In this document: piece after piece, positions 45,291 to 57,714 of the stretch | Position numbering within the stretch: position 1 is the first letter of the stretch | Layout: each line of letters starts with the position of its first letter | Program-made: the position numbers and the translations under genes | Origin: Okapia johnstoni | Taxonomy: Eukaryota; Chordata; Mammalia; Artiodactyla; Giraffidae | NCBI GenBank assembly: GCA_024291935.2 | Contig: CM044307.1 | Location: 96,353,461-96,417,460, forward strand | Length of the DNA: 64,000 nucleotides | Direction: 5' to 3' | The notes under the pieces: generated by a model | What the model saw: only the letters and a program-made list of their open reading frames with translations | Told to the model about the DNA's origin: nothing | Databases searched by the model: none

Positions 45291-45728
45291 CAGACAGATA
45301 GCTTCCACAGCCTCTTCTGTAAACTCAGTGAAATTCCAGCAGCCTGCCCTTTTTTGGAACTCCAGTCAATGCTACACCTGAAAGGCTCACCAGAGGAAGC
45401 TGCAGCAACACTTGAGGCAAGGGCTCTGGTTACTGGATCTTTAACAACTGGTCAGTCCAAAGTCGTCTGATCCACAGGTGGACACAAGACCATTTAGAAC
45501 TCTCACAGGATGGTGCTTTCATGAATAAACCCATTGTATTTAGGAGGCTAATTATCTAGTGAATACAATAGCTTCTGAGCAGTGAGGCCTTCTCTGTGCA
45601 TTCTTTATTAGGAAAACTTACTGTCCCGATAACTGAATTTTTCAGGAAACTGCACATTCATACTATTTACACGGTCTGTGCTAAAATGTTAATGCAAAAA
45701 TGTTCAAAAATAAGAACCGTTAAAAGTT
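45291..45728. other. Unassigned sequence between two BovB copies
   Basis: Mixed-composition DNA (CACAGCCTCTTCTGTAAACT; GAGGAAGCTGCAGCAACACT) that I cannot assign to a repeat or gene. Confidence 0.4.
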
Positions 45729-46362
45729 TAGTTCGGTTCAGCCACTCAGTCATGTCCAACTCTTTGCAACCGCATATAGTGCAGCACGCCAGGCCTCCCT
45801 GTCCACCAACTCCCCGAGCTTGCTTAAACTCATGTCCATTGAGTCAGTGATGCCATCCAAACATCTCATCGTCTGTCGTCCCCTTCCCTTCGTGCCTTCA
45901 ATCTTTCCCAGCATCAGGGTCTTTTCCAATGAGTCAGCTCTTTGCATCAGGTGGCCAAAGTATTGGAGCTTCAGCTTCAGCATCAGTCCTTCCAATGAAT
46001 ATTCAGGGTTGATTTACTTTAGGACTGACTGGTTTAATCTCCTTGCAGTCCAAGGGACTCTCAAGAGTCTTCTCCAACACCACAGTTCAAAAGCATCAGT
46101 TCTTTGGCACTCAGCCTTCTTTATGGTCCAGCTCTCACATCCATACATGACTACTGGAAAAACCATAGCTTTGATTAAACGGACCTTTGTTGACAAAGTA
46201 ATGTCTGTGCTTTCTAATATGCTGTCTAGGTTGGTCATAGCTTTTCTTCCAAGTGGCAAGCATCTTTTAATTTCTTGACTGTAGTCACCATCTGCAGTGA
46301 ATTTGGAGCCCAAGAAAATAAAGTCTCTCAAGGTTTCCATCATTTCCTGTCTGTTCCCCATT
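45729..46362 (-). mobile_element. BovB 3' fragment, antisense
   Basis: Complement of BovB from GTTCAGCCACTCAGTCATGT to TCCATCATTTCCTGTCTG. On the minus strand the open stretches 46427-46014 and 45995-45750 include [20 protein letters not shown] and [13 protein letters not shown]; the frame shifts near 46000. Confidence 0.94.
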
Positions 46363-46409
46363 AGCAGTTGCTGCTTACTGAATCTCACATGTATCCTGTC
46401 AAGAGATTT

Positions 46410-47155
46410 TGGTTTAACACCTACCACAGGTCAGACACTGTGCCAGACACCAAGGTCATAATGCTAATTAAGATCTGGTTTTTATCCTCAAGGATCTTAC
46501 GAACTAGTGGGAGAAACACAAGCAAAGTAATCACAATGGTATAAAGTGATAAATGCCAGATTACAGGCACACCCAGGTGCCAATGGGATCCCAAGGAAGA
46601 GCAACCACATCAGACTCAGAAGTTTGTCTGAGTGTAGCTTCTGCAAGAGATGGTTCTTGACGTAGCATCAGAACACAACCATGAGCTAATCTAGATGCAC
46701 TGAGTGGAAGAAATAATTTTGGACAAAAGTTTTATAGCAGAGCAGTTCTGAAGGAAGAGAAGTTTGAAATCTCACAGCCCATTTTAAAACTGTACATAGT
46801 TCAGCATGGCTGGAGGATCATGGAGAGTGAGCAGAGTGCAAAGAGAGGAGCTCAGGGGGACAAGGTCGGTGAGGTTTACATGTTAAGGTAAGGAGTTTGC
46901 ACTTTCCTGAAAGATATGCAATACAGGGGAGGATTTTAACCATGTATATTTTAGAAAGATCATTCCAATAGTAATGCATAGGATGGATTGAAGTAGGATT
47001 GGGAAGGGAAAGTTGATGAGGGGGTATGTGGTAAAAGTTTGAGCAAAGGCATAAACAGCTGAGAATAGTGAAAGGGACAGATTCAAAAGCAGGAAACCAA
47101 AGGAGTTGAGACTGAGTGGATATAAAGTGTGAGAAAAACTTGGGCAACTGTATGG
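46410..47155 (+). other. Old interspersed repeat, unassigned family
   Basis: CACCTACCACAGGTCAGACA, CTGTGCCAGACACCAAGGTC and TTTTATCCTCAAGGATCTTA, then GAAAGATCATTCCAATAGTA and GGATGGATTGAAGTAGGATT, are typical of a long old mammalian repeat. A short related piece lies at 38945. An antisense open frame (46818-47147) within it is not convincing. Confidence 0.45.
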
Positions 47156-47256
47156 ATGGTGTTACACACTAGGTGTAAATGAGTGAATGAAGAAGTGATC
47201 AAATGAACAGTAACTCCAATATGAAGCATTTATTCTTGACTTTAGGACAACATCCA

Positions 47257-47485
47257 GGGCTTCCCACGTGGCACCAGTGTTAAAGAACCCGCTTGCCAAT
47301 GCAGGAGACGTAAGAGATGTGGGTTCAGTCCCTCGGTCGGGAAGATTCCCTGGAGGAGGGCACTGCAACCCACTTAAGTATTCTTGCCTGGAGAATTCCA
47401 TGGACAGAGGAGCCTGGCAGGCTGCAGTACAGAGGGATGCAAAGACTTGGACACAACTGAAGCGATTTAGCATGGATGGATGAAG
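47257..47485 (+). mobile_element. Bov-tA SINE
   Basis: Head GGGCTTCCCACGTGGCACCA, B-box-like GGTTCAGTCCC, GGGAAGATTCCCTGGAGGAG and end CTTGGACACAACTGAAGCGA. A 7-bp ACATCCA lies at 47250-47256 and 47486-47492, a possible target duplication. Confidence 0.93.
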
Positions 47486-50226
47486 ACATCCAATAAATAA
47501 GTTGTCCTTAGGAGTTATAGAAACATCAAAGTGGGAGGCAGTGATGAGAGCTTTCTGGCTTACCAGTTACCAACACAATCCACTGGATTCTCCTTCTCTT
47601 GCATGGCTTCTGGTTTTACAGGCTCAGGTCCTTGTACTTCTTTAAGCACTTTCACTGTCGATGTTTATTCTTGCTGGTCAACCTAGTAGTGATTATAACT
47701 TATCACAGTATATATTTTATTTTGCAAGCACTATATTCTCATAAATTCATGTTAAATAATCTGTAGTTAGCATAGCTTACTTTACACAATTCTCTCCTGA
47801 AGTAACGGACAACTTAGATTTAGAAATCAGAAGTAACTAATAAACTAAGATGTGTTTTACAGCTACATCAACATTATGAATTATTCTAAGTGACTCTCCC
47901 TGTGCAGAATCACTGGTTCATTAAGCACATATATTCATATACTATATTTAAAATAGGAACATATACTTTTATCTATACTCCAGTTGCTCTATCATACAAA
48001 TGTATATTCTTTCCTAATTAAATATAGCTAAACATTCCTAAATAATATCTTTATTCTAATAAAATGTAAATTTTCCCTGAAAATTCTATAAAACTTTAAG
48101 TGTAAGAATAGAAACAGTAAAACCAAGATATAGAATTCAATAAACAGTACAGTTAACTAGAAAAGCAATTCTATACCATAAACAAGTAACTAACCTTTTA
48201 AAGATCTTGAGAACAGTGAAATACATTTTACTTCATGTAAAATCATTACAATATATAACAATATTTTAAAGTTTATCAGGAGATTTTTTACAATATGAAG
48301 CCTATATTTTTAAATATAATGTCAGAAGTCAGTTATTATGCTATGGATGTTTGAAAATGTCATTTCTATTAAATGCTCTTCTATGAAATTGAATACTGAA
48401 TAGTAGATTTTACTATACCAAAGCCAAAGAAGAATGTAGACAATGGGACAAAAGTAGAATGATTTATTGTGCCACCAATTATAATTTGACAAAATATGCT
48501 AAATAACATATTGAATATGTATTTTATAAACTTATATGAAAATAACAGTGTAAAATAATGAGAAATTAACTATAAAAAAGTCACATCCCTTAAATATAGA
48601 GAATCACAAATATTCAGAGAATCACATGAATATTTATATTAAGAGGTTGGAGGGGTATTTAAGAATAGACTGTCCTATTAATATGTTAAACCCTAGAAGA
48701 ATCCTAATTTACAGAGTTTTAAATGACTACAATTGGAGAAATTTTTCCAAGATAAAGCATGTGACTCAGAGATAGTGTTACAGACTTATTTCTGTCAAAA
48801 CATCTCTAGCATATTGTTTTAATTGAAATAACCTAATTGAAAAAAATTCCAAGGAATAAAGAATTTAGCTAGTGAAAATAGCACTGAAATACTTATGCCT
48901 ACTTTGTTTCTGATTATTCAATAGAAAGTTTTAGTACCTCCCCGAATCTTGAAAAAGTACTACTTTAAATTTATGGGGTTCACACACATCGCACTTCTGA
49001 TAATGTTGCCAAGGGTACAGGTTAATGTACTTATATGCCAAAATTTGTTTTTTATAAAGTATGTGTTTTCATTTTGAACCACTTTTTATGTTGCTTGACA
49101 CTGTTTTTTTCTAATCTGTTATCTTAATATATAAAATTTTAAATTATAAACTTGAAAACAACTCTATAAAGTTCTTCTCTATGTATGTCCAAAAAGTGAG
49201 AAACATAGAAGAATTTAGAAAGAATGATTGCATCTAACTTTTAAATATTCATTTAGAAAAAAAATGTTTCAGTTGTTTAGTATACCAAAAAGAGGTACTA
49301 TTTAGAATAGCATACATTCATTTTAGGACACAAATAAACTTTTCACAATTTGGTTAAGGATTATTAAATTATCCTTTAGTCCATATAAGTGATAATATAC
49401 TTTTTGAAATCTTTATTTGATATTCTAAGAAAATATTTCAGTTCCACTTTGTATTGTTTCTAAATAATTGTATGCAGATAATAAGAGTTGCATAGATTAA
49501 AAACTGCACAGTTAAAAACAGAATAAAAGAACAAATAGAACTAGTCACTAGAATAATTACATTGTGCTCTATTGAACAAACAATAGTGCATGATTTGGGA
49601 GACAAGAAGTCATAAGACAAGTCAGTGCTTAAATAAGCATTTTTGAGGTAAACCTCCATCATTCTAAATACTCATGTTACAGAAAATATCTATAATCACA
49701 CTGCATGGAAAATTTCTTTTGCATATCGTTTAATTTATTTAACATTTTCAGACGTTTGAAGCAAGCTGAACTATTTCAGTCTCATAGGCTTTGGGCCCAA
49801 GTCCAGTTCGTCAAGTTGAGAATGGTGTCAATTACATTTGGGGGAACAGGTAGCAAAAAAATCAATGGACAAGAAACTTGGTTTCACATAGCTGCTCTCC
49901 TATTGTTTGATACAGATGCTACTTTTCTATGAAGGCTAATAAAAATGACCTCTAAAATATATTCAAGATAAGTAATAAATCAAAAAGACAGATCATTATA
50001 AACTTATAAACAGGTGAGCAGAGGCATACATGTGTGTGACTATACATACACCCTTACATCTATCTTTCTGAATGCTCCTCTTTCCAGGCACAACTTTTTT
50101 AAGAGCACAACAAACAAACAAACAGAATAAAGAGAATCATAGAAATATACATTCTGGTGTTTGATACTTTACATTCATCTCTCCATGCTTAGTGCTAATG
50201 ACATTTCATTAAAAAAATAAAAACAA
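47473..50226. other. AT-rich sequence downstream of CAPS2, no element recognised
   Basis: About 2.7 kb of AT-rich DNA with no BovB, SINE or L1 text that I recognise. On the minus strand it would begin with the CAPS2 3' untranslated region, if the hexamer near 49736 is used. Scattered short open frames have no codon pattern or splice context that supports a gene. Confidence 0.5.
49734..49739 (-). terminator. Candidate CAPS2 polyadenylation signal AATAAA
   Basis: This is the first AATAAA on the minus strand after the stop, 488 bases downstream. It overlaps an ATTAAA and is followed within about 35 bases by a GTGTG-containing stretch on the same strand, a usual layout for cleavage. The region is AT-rich, so chance hexamers are expected; another lies at 49412-49417. 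Confidence 0.35.
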
Positions 50227-50402
50227 CTAAATCCCCCATGGAGTACATAAGATATTAACAAAATCTTCATCATCTACTATCCCTATACTCAGGCCTTCAT
50301 AGTAATCTTCAAATTCGCCATATGACACCTCATCAGACTTGCTGCAGGCATCTTTCAATGTCTCTAGAAAAGACGATTTGATCTCTTCCTCTGTGGAGTG
50401 TC
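50227..50402 (-). CDS. CAPS2: CAPS2 terminal coding exon with stop
   Basis: Acceptor ATTTTACAG ends at 50403. The first two bases GA join the G of the previous exon to give Gly (GHSTEEEIKSS). There are 57 full codons and a TAG stop at 50229-50227. The C-terminus is FVNILCTPWGI; TPWGI matches the end of calcyphosine 2 as I know it. The segment SKSDEVSYGEFEDYYEG resembles a fourth EF-hand but lacks an acidic residue at loop position 1, so it probably does not bind calcium. A Cys occupies the place where I recall Arg in human, which could come from a CpG change (CGT to TGT). Confidence 0.94.
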
Positions 50403-51082
50403 CTGTAAAATAGTACTGACTATGACACAATTCCTTAAAAGTCCACTATGATGGCTGACGATAAATACTTAAGTCACCTGATGAACTCTTTTCAGCAATT
50501 TGAAATCTTATGTCACACCACCCTTCAATTTATTTAAAAATTTACTTGCGTGAACTAGAATTTAATGATGGGGACTTAACCATTCATTTGAGGCATCTTT
50601 TAAAAAAATCTGATAGGGTGTATCCTATATACTTATGGGCAAAATAACAGTTACTACTGTAGATATTTTTGTATTTGTTAATCTTTTAGAGAACTCAGTT
50701 TCATTCCCATTAGAAGTGAGGAAAGAAGAAAACAATTTCAATGATATATAGGCTGTTAACACAGTAATGCAATGTGTGAAAGGCATTAGTTACTTTATGA
50801 AGCAGTTACTCATAACTGCAACTAGAACATATTACTAGGATTCAGGATTCAGAGGCCTATGAAAATCTTTGCTGGAAGAACTTTCAGTTGATTAAATCAT
50901 TCTAGTTTAATCTCTGACATTAAGTAGGCTATTTCTACTGGTGGATAATATTGAACATGTTTAATTTTAAACTATAGGAAAATGCTATTGAGAATCACAT
51001 ATGTAAAAAAATTATAATTCTTTACTTTGCTATTTAAAATGAGAACATAAAACATCTAAGTCATCGTTTTTTAAAATTCAAT

Positions 51083-52125
51083 TGATTTTTATTTATTTAT
51101 TTATTTTAATTGGAGGCTAATTACTTTACAATATTGTAGTGGTTTTTGCCATACATTGACATGAATCAGCCATGGGTGTACATGTGTTCCACATCCTGAA
51201 CCCCTTCTCACCTCCCTCCCCTCCCATCACTCAGAGTCATCCCAGTGCACCAGCCCTGAGCACCATGTCTCATGCATCAGACCTGGACTGGTGATCTATT
51301 TCATATATGGTAATATACATGTTTCAATGCTATTCTCTCAAATCATCCCACCCTCGCCTTTTCCCACAAAGTCCAAAAGACTGTTATATACATCTGTGTC
51401 TCTTTTGCTGTCTCTCATATAGGGTTATTGTTATCATCTTTCTAAACTCCATGTATATGCGTTAATATAATGTATTGGTGTTTTTCTTTCTGGCTTACTT
51501 CACTCTGTATAATAGGCTCCAGTTACATCCACCTCATTAGAACTGATTCAAATGTATTCTTTTTAATGGCCGAGTAATATTCCATTGTGTATATATACCA
51601 CAGCTTCCTCATCCATTTGTCTGCTGATGAGCATCTAGGTTGCTTCCATGTCCTGGCTATTGTAAACAGTGCTGCAGTGAACATTGGGGCACACGTGTCT
51701 CTTTCAATTCTGGTTTCCTCAGTGTGTATGCCCAGCAGTGGGATTGCTGGGTAATATGACAGTTCTATTTCCAGTTTTTTAAGGAATCTCCACACTGTTC
51801 TCCATAGTGGCTGTACTAGTTTGCATCCCACCAACAGTGTAAGAAGGTTCCCTTTTCTCCACACCCTCTCCAGCATTTATTGTTTGTAGACTTTTGGATA
51901 GCAGCCATTCTGACTGGCATGAGATGGTACCTCATTGTGGTTTTGATTTGGATTTCTCTGATAATGAGTGATGTTGAACATCTTTTCTTGTGTTTGTTAG
52001 CCATCTGTATGTCTTCTTTGGAGAAATGTCTGTTTAGTTCTTTGATTTGCCCATTTTTTGATTTGGTCGTTTATTTTTCTGGAATTGAGCTGCAGGAGTT
52101 GCTTGTATATTTTTTAACTTAGAAA
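51083..52125 (-). mobile_element. 5'-truncated L1 in CAPS2 intron, sense to the gene
   Basis: On the minus strand the end of L1 ORF2 is readable: 52004-51816 ([38 protein letters not shown]) and, after a frameshift, 51876-51523 (RFLKKLEIELSYYPAIPLLG; KWMRKLWYIYTMEYYSAIKK). A 3' UTR follows to the A-rich end near 51083. It lies between the last two CAPS2 exons. Confidence 0.93.
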
Positions 52126-52585
52126 AACAAGCTATTTAAATAAGTATCTCTGATTGTATTATGGATGGTTAAAGGGAAGGAGTGATTTCAGCTTAAATAC
52201 ATTTTTCTTTAAGCAATTTTTGTATTTTCAAATTTTGACAGACATATGTATATTTATTCCCTTATTCTGCCTTAAATCTTCAACCATAAGCAGACAATAA
52301 AACTCAGAGGACTTGCTCATGTAGTTGTCTGTTCTCTCAATCTATTGTGCTCTAACTCAAGTCTGTCAATATCTCAACAGGAAATAGTTAACCCCAATTA
52401 TAAATGTAAGGGAAAAAAATAAGTACAAATAATAGACCTATGAATTTTTAAATGAAGAAGCTCTCAAATTTCTGGTTTAAAAAATAAGTATTTCCTCTCT
52501 TAATGGCCTCAAGTCCATGCTATAAATTAATATAATTTATAGATACACTATTATTAACTCACCTTTTTGAAATCTAATGCATTTT

Positions 52586-53030
<445 letters not shown>

Positions 53031-53179
53031 CTAAATAAAGAGAAAAATGTTATTTTTTCCTATGAAATAATTAGAACCTAATATTCCATTCTGCAGTAGG
53101 CTATTTTTGAGCTCTAAACAAAGCAGTTTAAAGTACTAAACTGGAATATGAAGGAAGCATCATGAATACAGGGAGAAAG

Positions 53180-53317
53180 ATATGGAAGCAAGATATTAGG
53201 TGACCTGCACTTAAGTATTAGTTCTACCACTTTCTAGCACCCTGACCTTGAGAAAGTAACTTAACCTCTGTTACCTTGGCTTTCTTCTTTTTAACACTGA
53301 GGAGTTGGGTAAAAACC
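53180..53317 (+). mobile_element. MIR-like SINE remnant
   Basis: TAGTTCTACCACTTTCTAGC, CCTTGAGAAAGTAACTTAAC and CTCTGTTACCTTGGCTTTCT resemble the MIR core. A Bov-tA follows. Confidence 0.65.
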
Positions 53318-53507
53318 TCACAGTAAAGAATCTGCCTGCAATGCAGGAGATGAGGGTTTGATCCCTGGGTCCAGAATATCTCCTAGAGAAGGGCATGGCA
53401 ACCCATTCCAGTATTCTTGCCTGGAGAATCTCATGGACAGAGGAGCCTGGCAGGCTACAGTCCATGGAGATGCAGAGTCAGACAAGACTAGCGACTTAAG
53501 CATGCCC
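53318..53507 (+). mobile_element. Bov-tA SINE lacking the start of the head
   Basis: It starts inside the head (CTCACAGTAAAGAATCTGCC), has the B box GGTTTGATCCC, the body CCATTCCAGTATTCTTGCCT and ends GCAGAGTCAGACAAGACTAG. It lies in the CAPS2 intron, antisense to the gene. Confidence 0.92.
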
Positions 53508-53861
53508 ACACGCTAGGAGTCACATGAAGTTGATAAATGGCTGGGACTATTTTGATTCAAAAAGTAAACCTGAAATATTCTATCACTAAAATCAATGAGA
53601 CAATGAAATGATTTTTAAATGGATTTTGTTACTCTATTTCCTGAAACTTAACACTACCTTTTGAAATGCTAGTTGCTTCACTGCTCCTTCAATTCAATGC
53701 AATTCTGTGGATCATAAAATGTATTTTACTGAGAAAAGGAGTGGATCCATAGAAACATACAACAGACCCAAAGCAACATCCCACATTTGCAGATGAGTCA
53801 AAACTAGAATGAAGTTTGTTTATTTAACATAATGTCACATATATATGGTACCTCTTATAGG

Positions 53862-54237
53862 CTGAATTGCATCCTCCCCAACATTCATTTGTTGAAGCCC
53901 TAAATTCAAGTACTTCAGAGTGTGACTGTAGAAGACAGAGTCTTTAAATAGGTGACTAAGCTAAAATGAAATCATTAGAGTGGACCCTAATCCAGTATTA
54001 GTGGTATCCTCATAAGAAGAGGAGATTAGGACACAGACAACACAGACCGAGGGACTGACCCTGAGACCACACAGTGAGAGGACAGCCAATTAATCACAAG
54101 CTCAGGAGAGCAGCCTCAGAAGAAACCAAACCTGCTGACACCTTGATGTTGGACTTCTCGTCTCCAGAATTGTGAGACAATAACTTTCTGCTATATAATG
54201 TCATCCAGTGTATGGTATTTGTTATGGTACCCCTAGA
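53862..54237 (+). mobile_element. MLT1-type (ERVL-MaLR) solo LTR
   Basis: TGAATTGCATCCTCCCCAAC, TTCATTTGTTGAAGCCCTAA, AGAAGAGGAGATTAGGACAC, CCTGCTGACACCTTGATGTT and CCAGAATTGTGAGACAATAA give an MLT1-like LTR almost end to end. No internal region is attached. It lies in the CAPS2 intron. Confidence 0.82.
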
Positions 54238-54390
54238 AAACTAAGTTTACTTTTGTCTGTTCCCTGGATTTAGAAAAGGCAGAGAAACCAGTGATCAAAT
54301 TGCCACCATCTGCTGGATCATTGACAAAGCAAGAGAGTTCCAGAAAAACGTTTACTTTTGCTTTATTGACACGCTAAAGCCTTTGACTGT

Positions 54391-54939
54391 GTGGATCACA
54401 AAAAACTGTGGAAAATTCTGAAAGAGACAGAAATAGCAGACCACCTTACCTGCCTCCTGAGAAATCTGTATGCAGGTCAGGAAGCAACAGTTAGAACCAG
54501 ATATGGAAGAACAGACTGGTTCCAAATCGGGAAAGGAGTACGTCAAGGCTGTATATTGTCACCCTGCTTATTTAACTTATATGCAGAGTACATCATGAGA
54601 AATGCCAGGCTGAATGAAGCACAAGCTAGATTCAAGATTGCCAGGAGAAATAACAATAACCTCAGATATGCAGATGACACCATTATTATGGCAGACAGTG
54701 AGGAAGAACTAAAGAGCCTCTTGAAGAAAGTGAAAGAGGAGAGTGAAAAAGTTGGCTTAAAGCTCAACATTCAGAAAACTAAGATCATGGCATCCGGTCC
54801 CATCACTTCATGGCAAATAGGTGGGGAAACAATGGAAACAGTGAGAGACTTTATTTTTGGGGGCAGAAGAGGTGGCAAGAATACACAGAAGAATTGTACA
54901 AAAAAGATCTTCACGACCCAGATAATCGCGATGGTGTGA
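54391..54939 (+). pseudogene. BovB RT remnant, first segment
   Basis: It reads DHKKLWKILKETEIADHLTC, GKGVRQGCILSPCLFNLYAE and LRYADDTIIMADSEEE. Motif A upstream is destroyed by a small deletion (GACACGCTAAAGCC where others have GACTATGCCAAAGCC). After residue 160 the frame runs into the second segment out of register. Confidence 0.85.
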
Positions 54940-56467
54940 TCACTCACCTAGAGCCAGACATCCTGGAATGTGAAGTCAAGTGGGCCTTAGAAAGCATCAC
55001 TATGAACAAAGCTAATGGAGGGGATGGAATTCCAGTTGAGCTATTTCAAATCCTGAAAGATGATGCTGTGAAAGTGCTGCACTCAATAAGCCAGCAAATC
55101 TGGAAAACTCAGCAGTGGCCACAGGACTGGAAAAGATCAGTTTTCATTCCAATCACAAAGAAAGGCAATGCCAAAGAATGCTCAAACTACCACACAATTG
55201 CACTCATCTCACACGCCAGTAAAGTAATGCTCAAAATTCTCCAAGCCAGGCTTCAGCAATACATGAACCATGAACTTCCAGATGTTCAAGCTGGTTTTAG
55301 AAAAGGAAGAGGAACCAGAGATCAAATTGCCAACATCCGCTGGATCATCGAAAAAGCAAGAGAGTTCCAGAAGAACATCTATTTCTGCTTTATTGACTAT
55401 GCCAAAGCCTTTGACTGTGTGGATCACAATAAACTGTGGAAAATTCTTAAAGAGATGGGCATACCAGACCATCTGACCTGTCTCTTGAGAAACCTGTATG
55501 CAGGTCAGGAAGCAACAGTTAGAACTGGTCATGGAACAACAGACTAGTTCCAAATAGGAAAAGGAGTATGTCAAGGCTATATATTGTCACCCTGCATATT
55601 TAATTTCTATGCAGAGTACATCATGAGAAACGCTGGGCTGGAAGAAACACAAGCTGGAATCAAGATTGCCGGGAGAAATATCAATAACCTCAGATATGTG
55701 GATGACACCACCCTTATGGCAGAAAGTGAAGAAGAACTAAAGAGCCTCTTGATGAAGGTGAAAGAGGAGAGTGAAAAAGTTGGCTTAAAGCTCAACATTC
55801 AGAAAACTAAGATCATGGCATCTGGTCCCATCATCTCATGGGATATAGATGGGGAAACAGTGCAAACAATGTCAGATTTTATTTTTTGGGCTCCAAAATC
55901 ACTGCTGATGGTGATTTCAGCCATGAAATTAAAAGATGCTTACTCCTTGGAAGGAAGTTTATGGCCAACCTAGATAGCATATTGAAAAGCAGAGACATTA
56001 CTCTGCCAACAAAGGTCCGTCTAGTCAAGGCTATGGTTTTTCCAGTGGTCATGTATGGATGTGAGAGTTGGATGGTGAAGAAAGCCAAGCGCCAAAGAAT
56101 TGATGCTTTTGAACTGTGGTGTTGGAGAAGACTCTTGAGAGTCCCTTGGACTGCAAGGAGATCCAACCAGTCCATCCTAAAAGAAATCAGTCCCGGGTGT
56201 TCATTGGAAGGATTGATGCTGAAACTCCAATACTTTGGCCACCTGATGTGAAGAGCTGATTCATTGGAAAAGACCCTGATGCTGGGGAAGATTGAGGGCA
56301 GGAGGAGAAGGGGACGGCAGAGGATGAGATGGTTTGATGGCATCACTGACACAATGTACATGAGTTTGGGTAGACTCTGGGAGTTGGTGATGGACAGGGA
56401 GGCCTGGCGTGCTGCGGTCCATGGGGTCGCAAAGAGTCTGACACGCCTGAGCGGCTGGACTGACTGA
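54867..56467 (+). pseudogene. BovB RT and C-terminal remnant, second segment
   Basis: Motif A (CFIDYAKAFDCVDHNKLW) is intact. A TAG at 55545 breaks the frame after GHGTTD. Motif C reads YVDD where BovB normally has YADD. A frameshift near 55890 moves the C-terminal part ([34 protein letters not shown]) to another frame, with a TGA near 56249. Confidence 0.88.
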
Positions 56468-56739
56468 CTCCCAGGACCAAGACTGATGAAGGAGACAGCC
56501 CCTCAGTTTCTGCTGTTGACACTCACACCATCACCAGGACATGCAGGTAAAAATGAATGTGAATTTATAAGTATCATGTGGTGAATTTAACAGAAGGTTT
56601 TTATCTTGCCTTTTGACCAGTAAAGATATAGATTTTTATATTTTCCATTTGCGCCCAAAGTAGTTGTTCATACTACTCTATACTCAATATCTTTGTTTCA
56701 GTATGAGATATACATACATTTCATATTAGGTACATGTTG

Positions 56740-56992
56740 CTGCTGCTGCTGCTAAGTCGCTTCAGTCATGTCCGACTCTGTGCGACCCCATAGACGGCAG
56801 CTCACCAGGCTCTGCTGTCCCTGGGATTCTCCAGGCAAGAACACTGGAGTGGCTTGCCATTTCCTTCTCCAATGCATGAAAGTGAAAAGCAAGAGTGAAG
56901 TCGCTCAGTTGTGTCCGACTCTTCGTGACCCCATGGACTGCAGCCTACCAGGCCCGTCCGTCCATGGGATTTTCCAGTCAAGAGTACTCATA
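56740..56992 (-). mobile_element. BovA2-like dimeric SINE
   Basis: Two BovA units in antisense: CTGCTAAGTCGCTTCAGTCA to TTGCCATTTCCTTCTCCAAT, then GAAGTCGCTCAGTTGTGTCC to GGGATTTTCCAGTCAAGAGT. It begins with a run of GCT triplets. It lies in the CAPS2 intron in the same orientation as the gene. Confidence 0.92.
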
Positions 56993-57189
56993 CAAAAGAA
57001 AAAGTTCATTTTCGAAAGTATGCTTTAAAAGGGCTACCAAAACCTAAGTAATATGTTCTCTCCTACAAAACTCAGGGCTCTTTTTTTAAATTATTATTTA
57101 ACATGGTCATTTTAATCTTCATTTTAACATTTAGCAAGCATATTTTAAAAGTAGAGAAACATCTTTTAGTCATCATCCTAAGATAATAT

Positions 57190-57350
57190 GCATTGAGCTT
57201 GGACACTTGGACAGCTATGATGCTCATAATTTTACATGTATTATCTTAGACTAGTTCTGTGAGATAAGAAACTGAGGCTTGGGGAAATATTTAATAATTG
57301 ATACAGACATATAGCTTACATGGAGCCAGCAATTTATGGAATTAACAGTT
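57190..57350 (+). mobile_element. MIR-like SINE remnant
   Basis: TTTTACATGTATTATCTTAG, GTGAGATAAGAAACTGAGGC and TTGGGGAAATATTTAATAAT resemble the MIR core. It ends about 250 bp before the donor of the exon at 57595. Confidence 0.65.
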
Positions 57351-57585
57351 TGTAAACTGAAATTTAATTTCAGATTTTATTTTCTTTTTACAGTATTTTC
57401 CTTAAACATAGGTTGTTTTGCTGTATAATGGGTAGATTTGTACATGTATGTGTGTTTTTGTGCTTTACTAAACCCACAATACACTGCAGGGAAAGGGATT
57501 TAAAACTTTTTCAACGGTAATTCATTAAAGATTTAAGAATGAACCTAACAATCTATTAAAAGTAACTATTTGACAGGCTACTTTA

Positions 57586-57714
<129 letters not shown>

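Larger units (their letters stand above)
54255..56470 (+). mobile_element. Rearranged BovB: two overlapping segments head to tail
   Basis: Segment 1 (about 54262-54864) covers the RT from RKGRETSDQIAT to METVRDFIFGG and stops there. Segment 2 (54865-56470) jumps back in BovB order, starting with KRWQEYTEELYKKDLHDPDN and running through the RT to the normal 3' end. About 600 bp are therefore present twice. Segment 1 lacks a 3' end. The junction is GGGGGC|AGAAGAGG. Both run antisense to CAPS2. Confidence 0.92.

Noticed and set aside
43154..45302. ACAGATAG near both ends of the BovB at 43190-45290 as its target duplication
   Set aside because: The left copy is about 28 bp away from recognisable BovB sequence, so the match may be chance.
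51029..52140. GCTATTTAAA at 51029 and 52131 as target duplication of the long L1, implying a 3' transduction
   Set aside because: The match is 10 bp of low-complexity sequence, and the left copy is about 40 bp from the A-rich end with no second poly-A.
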